The translations under genes were made by a program, and so were the position numbers. Below are positions 42,914 through 51,957 of a stretch of 64,000 nucleotides of DNA, piece by piece. The notes under the pieces are model-generated. The model made no database searches. It was not told the DNA's origin and saw only the letters and a program-made list of their open reading frames with translations. The stretch lies in NCBI RefSeq assembly GCF_018596315.1, contig NZ_JAHEAG010000019.1:62001-126000 (forward strand). Reading direction: 5' to 3'. Each line of letters opens with the position of its first letter. The first letter of the stretch is position 1. Source of the stretch: Bradyrhizobium sp. SRL28. Its GTDB lineage: Bacteria > Pseudomonadota > Alphaproteobacteria > Rhizobiales > Xanthobacteraceae.

Positions 42914-43071
42914 TCGAAGCGATCCTCAATCTGTTGTCGTTAAGAGCGGCACGGTTCGGAGCGTTATGCTTTCGCGAGGCCTGGCATCTGCCATTCCAGA
43001 TCACGCTCAAGAGATTTCAGACGTCATACCAACAAGGCAATCTTTCCAGTGTCAAGTATTGCGTTTTGGCG

Positions 43072-43323
43072 CTACTGGCAGACCGCCCTCGTCACGTAAT
43101 TTTCGTTCTTGCAGTCGCCCGGCTGGCGCTTGTAGCCCGGCAGGTACACTTTCGGCGAGCATTTCTCGGCCGCGTCGGTGTCGAGACTCTTGCCTTCCTT
43201 GTAGCCCTTGCTCTGGCACAGCCAGGCGTCGCCGGGGCTGATCGCCAGCATCGAAAAGCCAAGGCCGAAACTCGCGAGTTGCGTCCCGAATAGATTGAAG
43301 AGATGTCCGGCTCGATCGGGCAT
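43072..43323 (-). CDS. Small cysteine-containing hypothetical protein
   Basis: 83 residues from the ATG at 43321-43323. A hydrophobic stretch near the start (LFNLFGTQLASFGLGFSMLAI) could be a signal or membrane anchor. The C-terminal half has four cysteines (WLCQSKGYKEGKSL, KCSPKVY, DCKNENY, RAVCQ) with composition unlike the shadow frames nearby. The gap between the two neighbouring genes is otherwise empty. No strong ribosome site, so the start is uncertain. Confidence 0.5.
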   Translation of the reverse strand: MPDRAGHLFNLFGTQLASFGLGFSMLAISPGDAWLCQSKGYKEGKSLDTDAAEKCSPKVYLPGYKRQPGDCKNENYVTRAVCQ

Positions 43324-43367
43324 ATCACGAAGCGTAGCCTCAAGATCGAGTCCGGCAAAGAGCCGGG

Positions 43368-43949
43368 CTAAATCAGCTTGAACGCGACGACGAAACCGAG
43401 CACCAGCACGACGGCCCCGATGGCGACCCACAGGCCGAGCCGCTTTTCCAGCTCGGCCCGGATCGGATCGCCATAGCGATTGAGCAGGACGGCGACCACG
43501 AAGAAGCGCCCGCCGCGCGCCACGATCGAGCACAGGATAAACAGCCAGATATTGTAGCCCGCGAATCCCGAGGTGATGGTCACGAGCTTGTAGGGGATCG
43601 GCGTCAGTCCCTTCAGCAGGATGATCACCGCGCCCCATTCGGCATAGGAGGCCCGGAAAGTCTCGACCTTGTCGCTGAGACCGTAAAGGGTGATGAGCCA
43701 GTGCCCGAGCGAATCGTAGAGCAGTGCGCCGATCGCGTATCCAACCACGCCGCCGGCGACGGAAGAGATCGTGCAGACGGTCGCGAACCACCACGCCTTC
43801 TTCGGCCGCGCCAGCGACATCGGCAGCAGCATGATGTCGGGCGGGATCGGGAAGAACGAGCTTTCCGCAAAGGATACGGCCGCCATGATCCAGAGCGCGT
43901 AAGGCTTGTCAGCGGCGTCGATGCACCAGTCGTAGGTCCGTTTCAGCAT
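43368..43949 (-). CDS. YqaA/DedA-family membrane protein
   Basis: 193 residues from the ATG at 43949 (two earlier in-frame ATGs exist). Five or six membrane segments. The family's characteristic FAESSFFPIPPDIMLLPM and a following KKAWWFATVCTISSVAGGVVGYAIG block, and GLTPIPYKLVTITSGFAGYNIWLFI, are present. DedA/YqaA proteins are flippase-like integral membrane proteins important for envelope integrity. Molecular substrate in this case unknown. Confidence 0.88.
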   Translation of the reverse strand: MLKRTYDWCIDAADKPYALWIMAAVSFAESSFFPIPPDIMLLPMSLARPKKAWWFATVCTISSVAGGVVGYAIGALLYDSLGHWLITLYGLSDKVETFRASYAEWGAVIILLKGLTPIPYKLVTITSGFAGYNIWLFILCSIVARGGRFFVVAVLLNRYGDPIRAELEKRLGLWVAIGAVVLVLGFVVAFKLI

Positions 43950-44012
43950 GGCCGCATGAACCATCATGCGACGGATTTGTCCATGCCGGAAAAGGACGGA
44001 ATTGGAGAGGAA

Positions 44013-44480
44013 TTAGTGCCGTTTACGCGAGGAACGGGCTTCCAGCGCGACAATTCGCCGCCGGACCGCGGGGGACGCGGTCGCCTTGGACAACTCCTTG
44101 GGCAAAGTCTTGGACAACGCCTTGGCAGGTAGCGCCTTGCTCGCCAGGACTTTGGGCATCTTGACCGCCGCCTTCGGCAGCTTCTCGGCGATCCCGAGCA
44201 TTTCCTCGCGCCGCTCCATTTCGCGCCAGACGTCCTCCGGCTTCACGCCGGCCGCAGCCCACAGGACGGTCAGGTTATAGAGCAGATCGGCACTCTCGCG
44301 GACCACCGCCTCAGTGTTGCCGTTGACGGCGTCGATGACGACTTCGATGGCTTCTTCGGCGAGCTTCTTGGCCATCTTGGAGGGGCCGCGCTGAAACAGC
44401 CGGGCCGTTCGCGACGTGGCCGGATCGAGATCCTTGGCCGCGATGACAGCCTCATAAAGCCGTTCGAGCGAATCACTCAT
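44013..44480 (-). CDS. hisE: Phosphoribosyl-ATP pyrophosphatase with C-terminal extension
   Basis: 155 residues. HisE core (about residues 1-100): LERLYEAVIAAKDLDPATSRTARLF, KMAKKLAEEAIEVVIDAV with the acidic metal-binding EExxE helix, and RESADLLYNLTVLWAA. Hydrolyses phosphoribosyl-ATP in histidine synthesis. The last 55 residues (K/A/P-rich, ending AVRRRIVALEARSSRKRH) exceed the usual length of the family and are basic. In this position, away from other his genes, it may be a second or dispersed copy. Confidence 0.85.
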   Translation of the reverse strand: MSDSLERLYEAVIAAKDLDPATSRTARLFQRGPSKMAKKLAEEAIEVVIDAVNGNTEAVVRESADLLYNLTVLWAAAGVKPEDVWREMERREEMLGIAEKLPKAAVKMPKVLASKALPAKALSKTLPKELSKATASPAVRRRIVALEARSSRKRH

Positions 44481-44541
44481 CCTGCAAGCCTAATGCAAAG
44501 CCGTGGTCGGCGTGTTAACGGCCGACCCTGCAACCATAAAA

Positions 44542-44570
44542 AATCCACCGGCCGGGGCGGCCGGTGGATT
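44542..44570 (-). terminator. Rho-independent terminator
   Basis: A perfect 12-bp stem (44542-44553 with 44559-44570) and a 5-base loop. On the minus strand it is followed by a run of T's (TTTTTTAT), so it ends leftward transcription of the secreted-protein gene at 44604-44999. Confidence 0.85.
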
Positions 44571-44603
44571 CATCTTTAACGGTTGCGATTTTAACGGTCG
44601 CGT

Positions 44604-44999
44604 TTACCAGCCGCCATAGTAGTGGCCGCGGCCGTAATAAGGCTGAGGCGCGTAATAGCCCGGGTTGCCGTAATAGGCAGGGCCGCCGCCATAGTAGCCG
44701 TAGCCGTTGTCATAGTAGTAGTCGCGGCGGTTCTGGGTGGCCGCGATCGCAATCCCCGTGCCGACAATGCCGGCAAAGGCCGCTGCTGCCGCGGCACCAC
44801 CGCCACCGCGATAGTGTCTGCGACGCGCGCTGATATCGGTCGCGTCGCTGGTCCCGGTCGACGCCGTGACGCCCTTATTTGACGTCGCTGAGCCGGCGAA
44901 GGCCATCGACGGCTCGACTGCCGTCAGCGCCACCGCCAACACCGTCGCCACCGCGCCAGCGCGGCCGATCGATGAAAACACACCTTTTCGCGCAAACAT
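44604..44999 (-). CDS. Small secreted Gly/Tyr-rich protein
   Basis: 131 residues. Signal peptide (AGAVATVLAVALTAVEPSMAFAG), a short TSDATDISARRRHYRGGGG region, a second hydrophobic glycine/alanine helix (AAAAAAFAGIVGTGIAIAATQ), and a tail of YYDNGYGYYGGG...YYGGW repeats. The TDISA motif before the basic patch and the Tyr-Gly tail are shared with the protein at 8210, pointing to one family. Cell surface or envelope location; function unknown. Confidence 0.72.
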   Translation of the reverse strand: MFARKGVFSSIGRAGAVATVLAVALTAVEPSMAFAGSATSNKGVTASTGTSDATDISARRRHYRGGGGAAAAAAFAGIVGTGIAIAATQNRRDYYYDNGYGYYGGGPAYYGNPGYYAPQPYYGRGHYYGGW

Positions 45000-45240
45000 C
45001 TCGACATCCTCCGTGGAAGCTGGCCCGACAGGCCTCAGTTAGCTAACCACCGAGGGGATACTAGGTTCCCCAATCCGAACGGCAGCTGAACGATCCCTGG
45101 CAAAATCATGGCAGTCATCGACCGTTCAGGTTAGATGCTGCAGAATGGCTCGCCGAAGAGCGATTCATGCCGTCGGCGATGTCACGAAACAGTCATCGCC
45201 GGCGCGGCAACTTGTCCCACCTCGTGCTGATGTAATCTCG
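45000..45240. other. Intergenic region with divergent promoters
   Basis: 241 bases between the leftward secreted protein and the rightward binding protein. GTTAGCTAAC-like dyad at 45039-45048 (AGTTAGCTAACC) could be an operator. No gene seen. Confidence 0.35.
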
Positions 45241-46329
45241 ATGCGTGCTATCAGGACCAACACCATCCGCTCTCGCCTGAGCGTTCTCTTCAGTGTTCTC
45301 TTGGCTTCCCTTGCCGGGCTGTGGGCGATTGCGGGTTTGATGACGAGCAATGTCCTGGCCGCGGATGACCCCCGGCCTCCGCTTGCGATCCAGTTTTCAC
45401 TCGACCGTCCGATCGATGCCGCAGCCGCCCCGTTCGTGATGGCCGCAGCCGGCGGCCTGTTCGGCGCGGAAGCGCTGGCGGTCACCATCAACATCGCCAG
45501 CGGATCGCAGGATGCAATTGCGCGCGTCGCGGCAGGCACCAGCGATTTTGCGCTGGTCGACATCAATGCGCTGATGCGGTTTCGCGACAAGGACAAGCAG
45601 GGCGGCCCGAAGATCAAGGCGGTGTTCGTACTGTCCAACAAGGCGCCCTATTCCATCATCGCCCGCAAGAGCCGCGGCGTCCGCGCGCTGACCGACATCG
45701 AGGGCAAGAATCTCGGCGTCGCCGAAGGCGACCTGTCGGCCCGGCTGTGGCCGGCGGTGGCAAACCTGAACGGCATCAAGATCAAAAGCGTGAAACAGAG
45801 CAGCATCAGCGCCGCGGTGCGCGAGCCGATGTTGTCGGCAGGTCAGATCGATGCCGTGACCGGATTCTCCTATCTGTCGGCGATCAATCTGAGAGACCGC
45901 GGCGTGCCGGCCGACGATCTGGCGGTGCTGAAATTCGCCGACTATGGCTGCGAGGCCTACGGTTTCGCTATTGTCGCCAATCCGGCGCTGGCGGCCGCCA
46001 AGCCTGAGGCGGTGAAGGGATTCGTGCGGGCCGTGATCGGCGGCCTTAATCTCGCAATCAGGGACCCTGCAGGTGCTGCGGCCGAAGTCGCCAATCGCAT
46101 GGACGGCGGCTCAAAGGACCTCGAACTCGAACGCCTGCAAAGCATCCTGCGCGACAACATCCTGACCAGCGAAGTGAAACGCAACGGCATCGGCGCGATC
46201 GATTCGGCGCGATTCGAGCGCTCGATCGACCAGGTCGGGGAAGATTTCAAGTTTCAGAAGCGGCCGCAGGCCTCCGACATCTTCGACGACCAGTTCCTGC
46301 CGCCGCTCAACGGCCGTTTGATCAATTGA
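45241..46329 (+). CDS. NMT1/SsuA-type ABC transporter substrate-binding protein
   Basis: 362 residues from the ATG at 45241; an earlier in-frame ATG at 45145 lacks support. Membrane/signal segment (about 12-35, VLFSVLLASLAGLWAIAGLMTS), then an NMT1/THI5-like fold: GGLFGAEALAVTINIASGSQDAIARVAAGTSDFALVDIN, and DIEGKNLGVAEGDLSARLWPAVA. Members bind aliphatic sulfonates, taurine, pyrimidines or nitrate. No partner permease or ATPase is adjacent. The hydrophobic start seems more like a membrane anchor than a cleaved peptide. Confidence 0.82.
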   Translation: MRAIRTNTIRSRLSVLFSVLLASLAGLWAIAGLMTSNVLAADDPRPPLAIQFSLDRPIDAAAAPFVMAAAGGLFGAEALAVTINIASGSQDAIARVAAGTSDFALVDINALMRFRDKDKQGGPKIKAVFVLSNKAPYSIIARKSRGVRALTDIEGKNLGVAEGDLSARLWPAVANLNGIKIKSVKQSSISAAVREPMLSAGQIDAVTGFSYLSAINLRDRGVPADDLAVLKFADYGCEAYGFAIVANPALAAAKPEAVKGFVRAVIGGLNLAIRDPAGAAAEVANRMDGGSKDLELERLQSILRDNILTSEVKRNGIGAIDSARFERSIDQVGEDFKFQKRPQASDIFDDQFLPPLNGRLIN

Positions 46330-46342
46330 GTAAAATGTAACG

Positions 46343-46380
46343 CCTCATGGTGAGGAGCGCGTCTTCGCGCGTCTCCGGAC
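46343..46380. repeat. Dispersed palindromic repeat (REP-like)
   Basis: CCTCATGGTGAGGAG followed by CGCG-TCTTCG-CGCG forms two small stem-loops of the kind repeated across rhizobial genomes. It lies 14 bases after the binding-protein stop and may end its transcript. Confidence 0.5.
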
Positions 46381-46536
46381 GATCAACGGCAAAGCCGTTG
46401 CGCAGGGATGGGGGTCGGTGGGTGTGCCCGCGCAAGCGATCGGAACAAAATTCATCCCGCTCTGGTTCTCCACCGCGATCCCTGATTAGAATGCGCCTCT
46501 GATCGCTTCCCCGTTGCTGCAGAGTCGCTAAACCAG

Positions 46537-48315
46537 ATGTCCATGCTGCGCCTTTACACCCGCGTCCTCGAACTGCTCGGCAAGGAGGCGCGGCTGGGCT
46601 GGATTCTCGCCGTCGCCAACCTGCTGCTGGCCGGCGCGCAATTCGCCGAGCCGGTGCTGTTCGGCAAGATCGTCGACGTACTCTCCGGCAAGCCGCAGAC
46701 CGGTCCGCTGGCGACGAACTCGGCCTGGCCGCTGCTGGCGGCGTGGGCGGCGTTCGGCCTGTTCACCATCGGCTGCAGCGCCATTGTCGCGCTCCACGCC
46801 GACAGACTGGCGCACCGCCAGCGTCAGGCGGTGCTGACGGACTATTTCGAACACATCATGCAACTGCCGCTGACGTTCCACACCGGCACCCATTCCGGCC
46901 GGCTGATGAAGGTGATGCTGAACGGCACCGACTCGCTGTGGCGGCTCTGGCTTGCCTTCTTCCGCGAGCACTTTGCCGCCATCCTGTCGCTGGTGGTGCT
47001 GCTGCCGCTGGCGCTTTACATCAATTGGCGGCTGGCGATCCTGTTGTTCGGGCTGTGCGTGGTGTTCACGGTGCTGACCACGCTGGTGGTGCGCAAGACC
47101 TACGGCATGCAGAGCGAGGTCGAGGCGCAGTACAGCGATCTGTCCGCGCGCGCCTCCGACGCGCTCGGCAATGTCGCGCTGGTGCAGAGCTTCGTGCGGA
47201 TCGATGCCGAAGTTCAGGGTTTGCGCTTCGTCGCCGACAAGCTGCTCGCCGCGCAGATGCCGGTATTGGGCTGGTGGGCGCTGGTCACCGTCATCACCCG
47301 CGCCTCCACCACCATCACCGTGCTCGCGATCTTCACCGTCGGCATCTATCTGCACGCACAGGGACAGACGACGGTCGGCGAGATCGTGATGTTCGTGAGT
47401 TTTGCGACCATGCTGATCCAGAAGCTCGAGCAGGTGGTGAGCTTCATCAACAGCGTGTTCATGGAGGCCCCGCGCCTGCAGGAATTCTTCGACGTACTGG
47501 ACGCGGTGCCGGCGGTGCGCGACCGGCCCGGCGCCATGGATACCGGGCGGCTTTCCGGCCTCATCGAATTCAACGACGTCTCGTTTTCCTATGACGGCAA
47601 GCGGCCCGCGGTCGAAGACGTTTCGTTTACCGCCCTGCCCGGCCAGACCATCGCGCTGGTCGGGCCGACCGGGGCGGGTAAGTCGACGGCGATCGCGCTG
47701 CTGCACCGCGCCTTCGATCCGCAATCCGGCATCATCAAGATCGACGGCATGGACATCCGCGGCCTGAAGCTGACGGCACTGCGGCGTAACATCGCCGTCG
47801 TGTTCCAGGAGGCGCTGCTCTTCAACCGCTCGATCGCCGATAATCTGCTGGTCGGCAAGCCGGACGCCACCGAGGAGGAAATGCGCATCGCCGCAAGCCG
47901 CGCGCAGGCGCTCGACTTCATCGAGCGCAGCGACAAGAAATTCGAGACCCATGCCGGCGAGCGCGGCCGCATGCTCTCCGGCGGCGAACGGCAGCGGCTG
48001 TCGATCGCACGCGCACTGTTGAAAGACCCGCCGATCCTGATCCTCGATGAGGCGACCAGCGCGCTCGACGCCGTCACCGAGGCCAAGGTCAATGCGGCGC
48101 TCGATGAGGTGATGAAGGGCCGCACCACGTTTGTGATCGCGCACCGGCTTTCGACCATCCGCAATGCCACCCGCATCCTGATGTTCGACAATGGACGGGT
48201 GATCGAAAGTGGAACTTTCGATGAACTGGTGGCCAAGGGCGGACGCTTTGCGGAACTCGCGAAGGCCCAATTCATGGTGCAGGACAGTGCGCGCGCCGGA
48301 ATCGAGGCCAAATAG
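46537..48315 (+). CDS. ndvA: ABC exporter with fused permease and ATPase, NdvA/ChvA-like
   Basis: 592 residues: an N-terminal six-helix exporter domain (about 1-310) and a C-terminal nucleotide-binding domain with Walker A GPTGAGKST, signature LSGGERQRLSIARAL, Walker B ILILDEATSALD and the H-loop in IAHRLST. The start LYTRVLELLGKEARLGWILAVANLLLAGAQFAEPVLFGKIVDVLSG is typical of the beta-glucan exporter NdvA/ChvA, which moves cyclic glucans to the periplasm. ndvB is not in the window, so the substrate is inferred from family. Confidence 0.82.
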   Translation: MSMLRLYTRVLELLGKEARLGWILAVANLLLAGAQFAEPVLFGKIVDVLSGKPQTGPLATNSAWPLLAAWAAFGLFTIGCSAIVALHADRLAHRQRQAVLTDYFEHIMQLPLTFHTGTHSGRLMKVMLNGTDSLWRLWLAFFREHFAAILSLVVLLPLALYINWRLAILLFGLCVVFTVLTTLVVRKTYGMQSEVEAQYSDLSARASDALGNVALVQSFVRIDAEVQGLRFVADKLLAAQMPVLGWWALVTVITRASTTITVLAIFTVGIYLHAQGQTTVGEIVMFVSFATMLIQKLEQVVSFINSVFMEAPRLQEFFDVLDAVPAVRDRPGAMDTGRLSGLIEFNDVSFSYDGKRPAVEDVSFTALPGQTIALVGPTGAGKSTAIALLHRAFDPQSGIIKIDGMDIRGLKLTALRRNIAVVFQEALLFNRSIADNLLVGKPDATEEEMRIAASRAQALDFIERSDKKFETHAGERGRMLSGGERQRLSIARALLKDPPILILDEATSALDAVTEAKVNAALDEVMKGRTTFVIAHRLSTIRNATRILMFDNGRVIESGTFDELVAKGGRFAELAKAQFMVQDSARAGIEAK

Positions 48316-48525
48316 GGCCTGCGTGAGCGCGATCACGGTTTGGGCATTGCCGAATTTGCTACGATTTCGTCCACGATTTAATCGCCCGGCCTCTGTTCTG
48401 GCCCGCCAAGCCGGTATAAGTTTGCGCTGCCGCAACGCGACGGCGCCGGACACGCTTGAAACCCGAACGCTAGATCTCAAGGACCTCCTTTTCGAAGGCG
48501 GGTCTCAAAGGACCGGAACGGAAAA

Positions 48526-49956
48526 GTGCATTTTCTTCGCCCGCTGCTTCGCCGTCCGTCGGTGAACTGGATTCTTCTCGTGGCGGCGCTTGCCGTCGTG
48601 ACGCCGCGCGTCGTGCACGCCGAGGCGCTGCTGCTCGTCGAAGCCGATACCGGCAAGGTCCTGCAGGCCGACAACGCCACCATGCCCTGGTATCCCGCCT
48701 CGGTGACCAAGATCATGACCGCCTACGTCACGCTGAAGGCCGTGAAGGAAGGCCGTCTCTCGCTCGACACGTTGCTGACGGTGTCGCCGGTCGCCGCCTC
48801 GGAGTCGCCGTCCAAGATGGGTTTTCCTCCGGGCACCCAGGTCACCGTCGATAACGCGCTCAAGATGATGATGGTGAAATCGGCCAACGACATGGCCGTG
48901 GTGCTCGCCGAAGGCGTCGGCGGATCGGTCGACCGTTTCTCCGGCATGATGAACCAGACCGCGCTGAAGCTCGGCATGACGCAAACCAGCTATGTCAATC
49001 CGAACGGACTGCCGGCAGACGGACAGGTCACCTCGGCGCGCGATCTCGCGATCCTGGCGCGCGCCGTCATTCGCGACCTGCCGGAATACGAATACTTCAT
49101 GCACATCCCCTCGATCCGTTACGGCCGCAGGGTGACACAGAATTTCAACAAGCTGATCGGCCGCTATCCCGGCGCCGACGGTTTCAAGACCGGCTTCATC
49201 TGCGCTTCCGGCTACAATCTGGTCGCCTCCGCGACGCGTAACGGCAAGCGCCTGATCGCCGTCGTGCTTGGCGCATCGTCGGGACAGGCGCGCGCGGTGC
49301 GTGCGGCGCAATTGCTGGAGCGCGGCTTCGGCGGCAACGGGCTGGGCTGGCTGAAGCCCGCGCTTGGCACCGTCGACAGTCTGGTTCCGATCGATGCGAC
49401 CCCGCCGAACCTGCGCGAAGAGATGTGCAACGGCAAGCGCAAGCGGCCGGCCACCGACGAGGACGCCGACGTCGTCGCCACCAATGGCAACGCGTCGACC
49501 GGCGAGACCGCGGTCACGTTCTTCACCGCCGGGCTGCAGCCGCCGATGGGCAAGCCCTCGGAAATGATGGCTGCTGCGGCGCAGCCGTCCGAGCCCGTTC
49601 CGGTCTATACCGGCCCAACCAAGACCGGCCCCGCATTGATCGCGGCGGTTGCAGCGGAGGCCGAGAAGCAGGCGTCGGCAAGGCGCGGCAAGAAATCGAA
49701 GATTGTGGCGAAGAAGCCTAACGGCGGGGCGCCCAAGGCTGAAGCCGACGCAAAGCCCGCCGCCAAACCTGCCGCGGTCAGGCATGCCAACGCCAAGCCA
49801 GAGGCTGCCGCCAAACCGGCCGCTTCGGCCGAAAGAAAGCCTGCCGCCAAACCCGGAGCCGTCAAGCCCGCCGCCGCCGGAGAAAAGCCCGCGCCGAAGC
49901 CTGCCAAGCCGAACGCTGCCGCTAAACCCAAGAGCGAAACCAAGCCGGCTGGTTAA
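48526..49956 (+). CDS. D-alanyl-D-alanine carboxypeptidase (class C low-molecular-mass PBP)
   Basis: 476 residues from a GTG at 48526. A signal peptide is followed by a PBP5-like domain: the active site SVTK (serine about residue 59), SAN (119-121) and KTG (221-223). A PBP5-like C-terminal domain comes next, then a tail of about 110 residues rich in A, K and P with repeats of AAKP-type units (PAAKPAAV, EAAAKPAAS, PAAKPGAV). The tail replaces the usual amphipathic anchor. The enzyme trims pentapeptides in the periplasm. Confidence 0.9.
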   Translation: MHFLRPLLRRPSVNWILLVAALAVVTPRVVHAEALLLVEADTGKVLQADNATMPWYPASVTKIMTAYVTLKAVKEGRLSLDTLLTVSPVAASESPSKMGFPPGTQVTVDNALKMMMVKSANDMAVVLAEGVGGSVDRFSGMMNQTALKLGMTQTSYVNPNGLPADGQVTSARDLAILARAVIRDLPEYEYFMHIPSIRYGRRVTQNFNKLIGRYPGADGFKTGFICASGYNLVASATRNGKRLIAVVLGASSGQARAVRAAQLLERGFGGNGLGWLKPALGTVDSLVPIDATPPNLREEMCNGKRKRPATDEDADVVATNGNASTGETAVTFFTAGLQPPMGKPSEMMAAAAQPSEPVPVYTGPTKTGPALIAAVAAEAEKQASARRGKKSKIVAKKPNGGAPKAEADAKPAAKPAAVRHANAKPEAAAKPAASAERKPAAKPGAVKPAAAGEKPAPKPAKPNAAAKPKSETKPAG

Positions 49957-50252
49957 CGGGCCGGAAGCCGCGTAATTGGGCAGCTTTCCTGCCGTTCGGC
50001 CGAACTATTCCAGATCGCCGAAATGCGTCGATAGCACGCAGCCGCTTGCCATCGGCGGCGGCATTCACAATACTGCCCAAAACAAGGCGTGCCCGGCCGA
50101 GAAACAGGACCCATAGCGTTTTCGCGCGGAGCATGTCCTCGGACTTGATCCGGGGATGGGTACCGGTTCGCATGAAGGAACGCGTCAAAACAAAATTAGA
50201 GCACGGATCTGATGCACATCAGAGCCGGGCTCGGAACCAGAGGGGAAATACC
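49957..50252. other. Intergenic region with interspersed repeat
   Basis: 296 bases between the carboxypeptidase and fadD. The right half holds a known-type repeat (50119-50195). The frame of fadD is open upstream to 50046 but without initiation signals. The fadD promoter must lie here. Confidence 0.45.
50119..50195. repeat. Interspersed intergenic repeat
   Basis: GCGTTTTCG...GGAGCATGTCCTCGGACTTGATCC...GGGTACCGGTTCGCATGAAGGAACGCGTCAAAAC in order, a block I recognise as a frequent rhizobial intergenic element; CGTTTTC..GAACGCG is partly inverted. Related to the degenerate copy at 18494-18610. Confidence 0.55.
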
Positions 50253-51935
50253 ATGGAGCGGATCTGGCTCAAGCAATATCCGGCCGGCGTGCCAGCCGAT
50301 ATCGACGTCACCCAATACTCATCGCTGGTCGAGCTATTGGAAGAAAGCTTTGCGAAGTTCGCCGACCGCAAGGCGTTCATCTGCATGGACAAGTCGATCA
50401 GCTACCGCGACCTCGACGATATGTCGGCCGCGCTCGGCGCCTATCTGCAGAGCAAGGGCCTGCAAAAGGGCGCCCGCGTCGCGCTGATGATGCCGAACGT
50501 GCTGCAATACCCGGTCTCGACCGCCGCCGTACTGCGCGCCGGATATGCCGTGGTGAACGTCAACCCGCTCTACACCCCGCGCGAGCTCGAGCACCAGCTC
50601 AAGGACTCCGGCGCCGAGGCGATCATCGTTCTGGAGAATTTCGCCACCACGGTGCAGCAGGTAATCGCGAGGACCGCGGTCAAGCATGTGATCGTCGGCA
50701 GCATGGGCGATTTGCTCGGCTTCAAGGGCGTGATCGTCAACCTGGTGGTCCGCAAGGTGAAGAAGATGGTGCCGGCCTGGTCGCTCCCGGGCGCGGTCTC
50801 GTTCAACGAGGCGCTCTCCGCCGGCCGCGGCAAGAGGCTCGACAAGCCGAAGCTCACGCTCGATGATGTCGCCTTCCTGCAATATACCGGCGGCACCACC
50901 GGCGTCTCCAAGGGCGCCACGCTGCTGCACAGGAACATTCTCGCCAACGTGCTGCAGAACGACGCCTGGCTGCAGCCGGCGCTGAAGAAGCCGCCGCATG
51001 TCGACCAGCTCTTCATCGTCTGCGCGCTGCCGCTCTATCACATCTTCGCGCTGACGGCGTGCTTCCTGCTGGCGATGCGGGCTGGCGGCGTCAACCTGTT
51101 GATCCCGAACCCGCGCGACATGCCCGGCTTCATCAAGGAACTGATGAAATACCAGGTCAACAGCTTCCCGGCGGTCAACACGCTCTACAACGGCCTGTTG
51201 AATTCGCCCGGCTTCGACAAGGTTGATTTCTCCAAGCTGAAGACCTCGTTCGGCGGCGGCATGGCGACGCAAAAACCCGTTGCCGAGAAGTGGCTGAAGG
51301 TGACCGGCTGCGCGCTGTCGGAAGGTTACGGCCTGTCCGAGACCTCGCCGACGCTGACCTGCAACCCGGCCGATACCGACCAGTTCTCCGGCTCGATCGG
51401 CATTCCCGTGCCGTCGACCTATCTCTCGATCCGCGACGACGACGGCAAGGAAGTGCCGCTCGGCGAAGCCGGCGAGATCTGCGCCAAGGGCCCGCAAGTG
51501 ATGACCGGGTACTGGAACCGGCCGGAAGAGACCGCGAACGTAATGACCGCGGACGGCTTCTTCCGCACCGGCGACATCGGCGTGATGGACGAACGCGGCT
51601 ACACCAAGATCGTCGACCGCAAGAAGGACATGATCCTGGTCTCGGGCTTCAACGTCTATCCGAACGAGATCGAGGAAGTGATCGCAAGCCACCCCGGCGT
51701 GCTCGAATGCGCCGTGATTGGCGTAGCCGACTCGAAATCGGGCGAGGCAGTGAAGGCGTTCATCGTCAAGAAGGACCCCAACCTTTCGGCCGACGACGTC
51801 ATCAAGTACTGCGGCACGCAGCTCACCGCCTACAAGGTCCCCAAGCAGATCGAGTTCAGGAACGATCTGCCCAAGACCAATGTCGGCAAGATCCTGCGCC
51901 GCGAACTGCGCGACGAGAAGAAGGCCGCGGCCTAG
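50253..51935 (+). CDS. fadD: Long-chain fatty-acid-CoA ligase
   Basis: 560 residues, with AGGGG about 8 bases before the ATG at 50253. An ANL-superfamily enzyme of FadD type and length: YTGGTTGVSKGATLLHRN, the A5 motif GYGLSETSP, TGDIGVMDERGYTKIVDRKKDMILVSGFNVYPNEIE, and the C-terminal lysine in TNVGKILRRELR. Activates long-chain fatty acids for beta-oxidation or lipid synthesis and binds the inner membrane. Upstream of the DUF924 gene by 22 bases and so probably in one transcript. Confidence 0.92.
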   Translation: MERIWLKQYPAGVPADIDVTQYSSLVELLEESFAKFADRKAFICMDKSISYRDLDDMSAALGAYLQSKGLQKGARVALMMPNVLQYPVSTAAVLRAGYAVVNVNPLYTPRELEHQLKDSGAEAIIVLENFATTVQQVIARTAVKHVIVGSMGDLLGFKGVIVNLVVRKVKKMVPAWSLPGAVSFNEALSAGRGKRLDKPKLTLDDVAFLQYTGGTTGVSKGATLLHRNILANVLQNDAWLQPALKKPPHVDQLFIVCALPLYHIFALTACFLLAMRAGGVNLLIPNPRDMPGFIKELMKYQVNSFPAVNTLYNGLLNSPGFDKVDFSKLKTSFGGGMATQKPVAEKWLKVTGCALSEGYGLSETSPTLTCNPADTDQFSGSIGIPVPSTYLSIRDDDGKEVPLGEAGEICAKGPQVMTGYWNRPEETANVMTADGFFRTGDIGVMDERGYTKIVDRKKDMILVSGFNVYPNEIEEVIASHPGVLECAVIGVADSKSGEAVKAFIVKKDPNLSADDVIKYCGTQLTAYKVPKQIEFRNDLPKTNVGKILRRELRDEKKAAA

Positions 51936-51957
51936 AGGCCACGCGGACAATCTGACG

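Noticed and set aside
46528..48480. 650-codon open frame antisense to the ABC exporter
   Set aside because: Its protein is low-complexity, rich in H, R, D and Q, with no domain; the sense strand encodes a complete exporter. Long antisense frames are expected from GC-rich codon usage.
49700..49950. CRISPR-like or tandem DNA repeat in the carboxypeptidase tail
   Set aside because: The repetition is coding for AAKP-like residues with irregular spacing, not a direct-repeat array.
50334..51950. 538-codon frame antisense to fadD
   Set aside because: No ribosome site, composition typical of shadow frames, and the sense frame has all ligase motifs.
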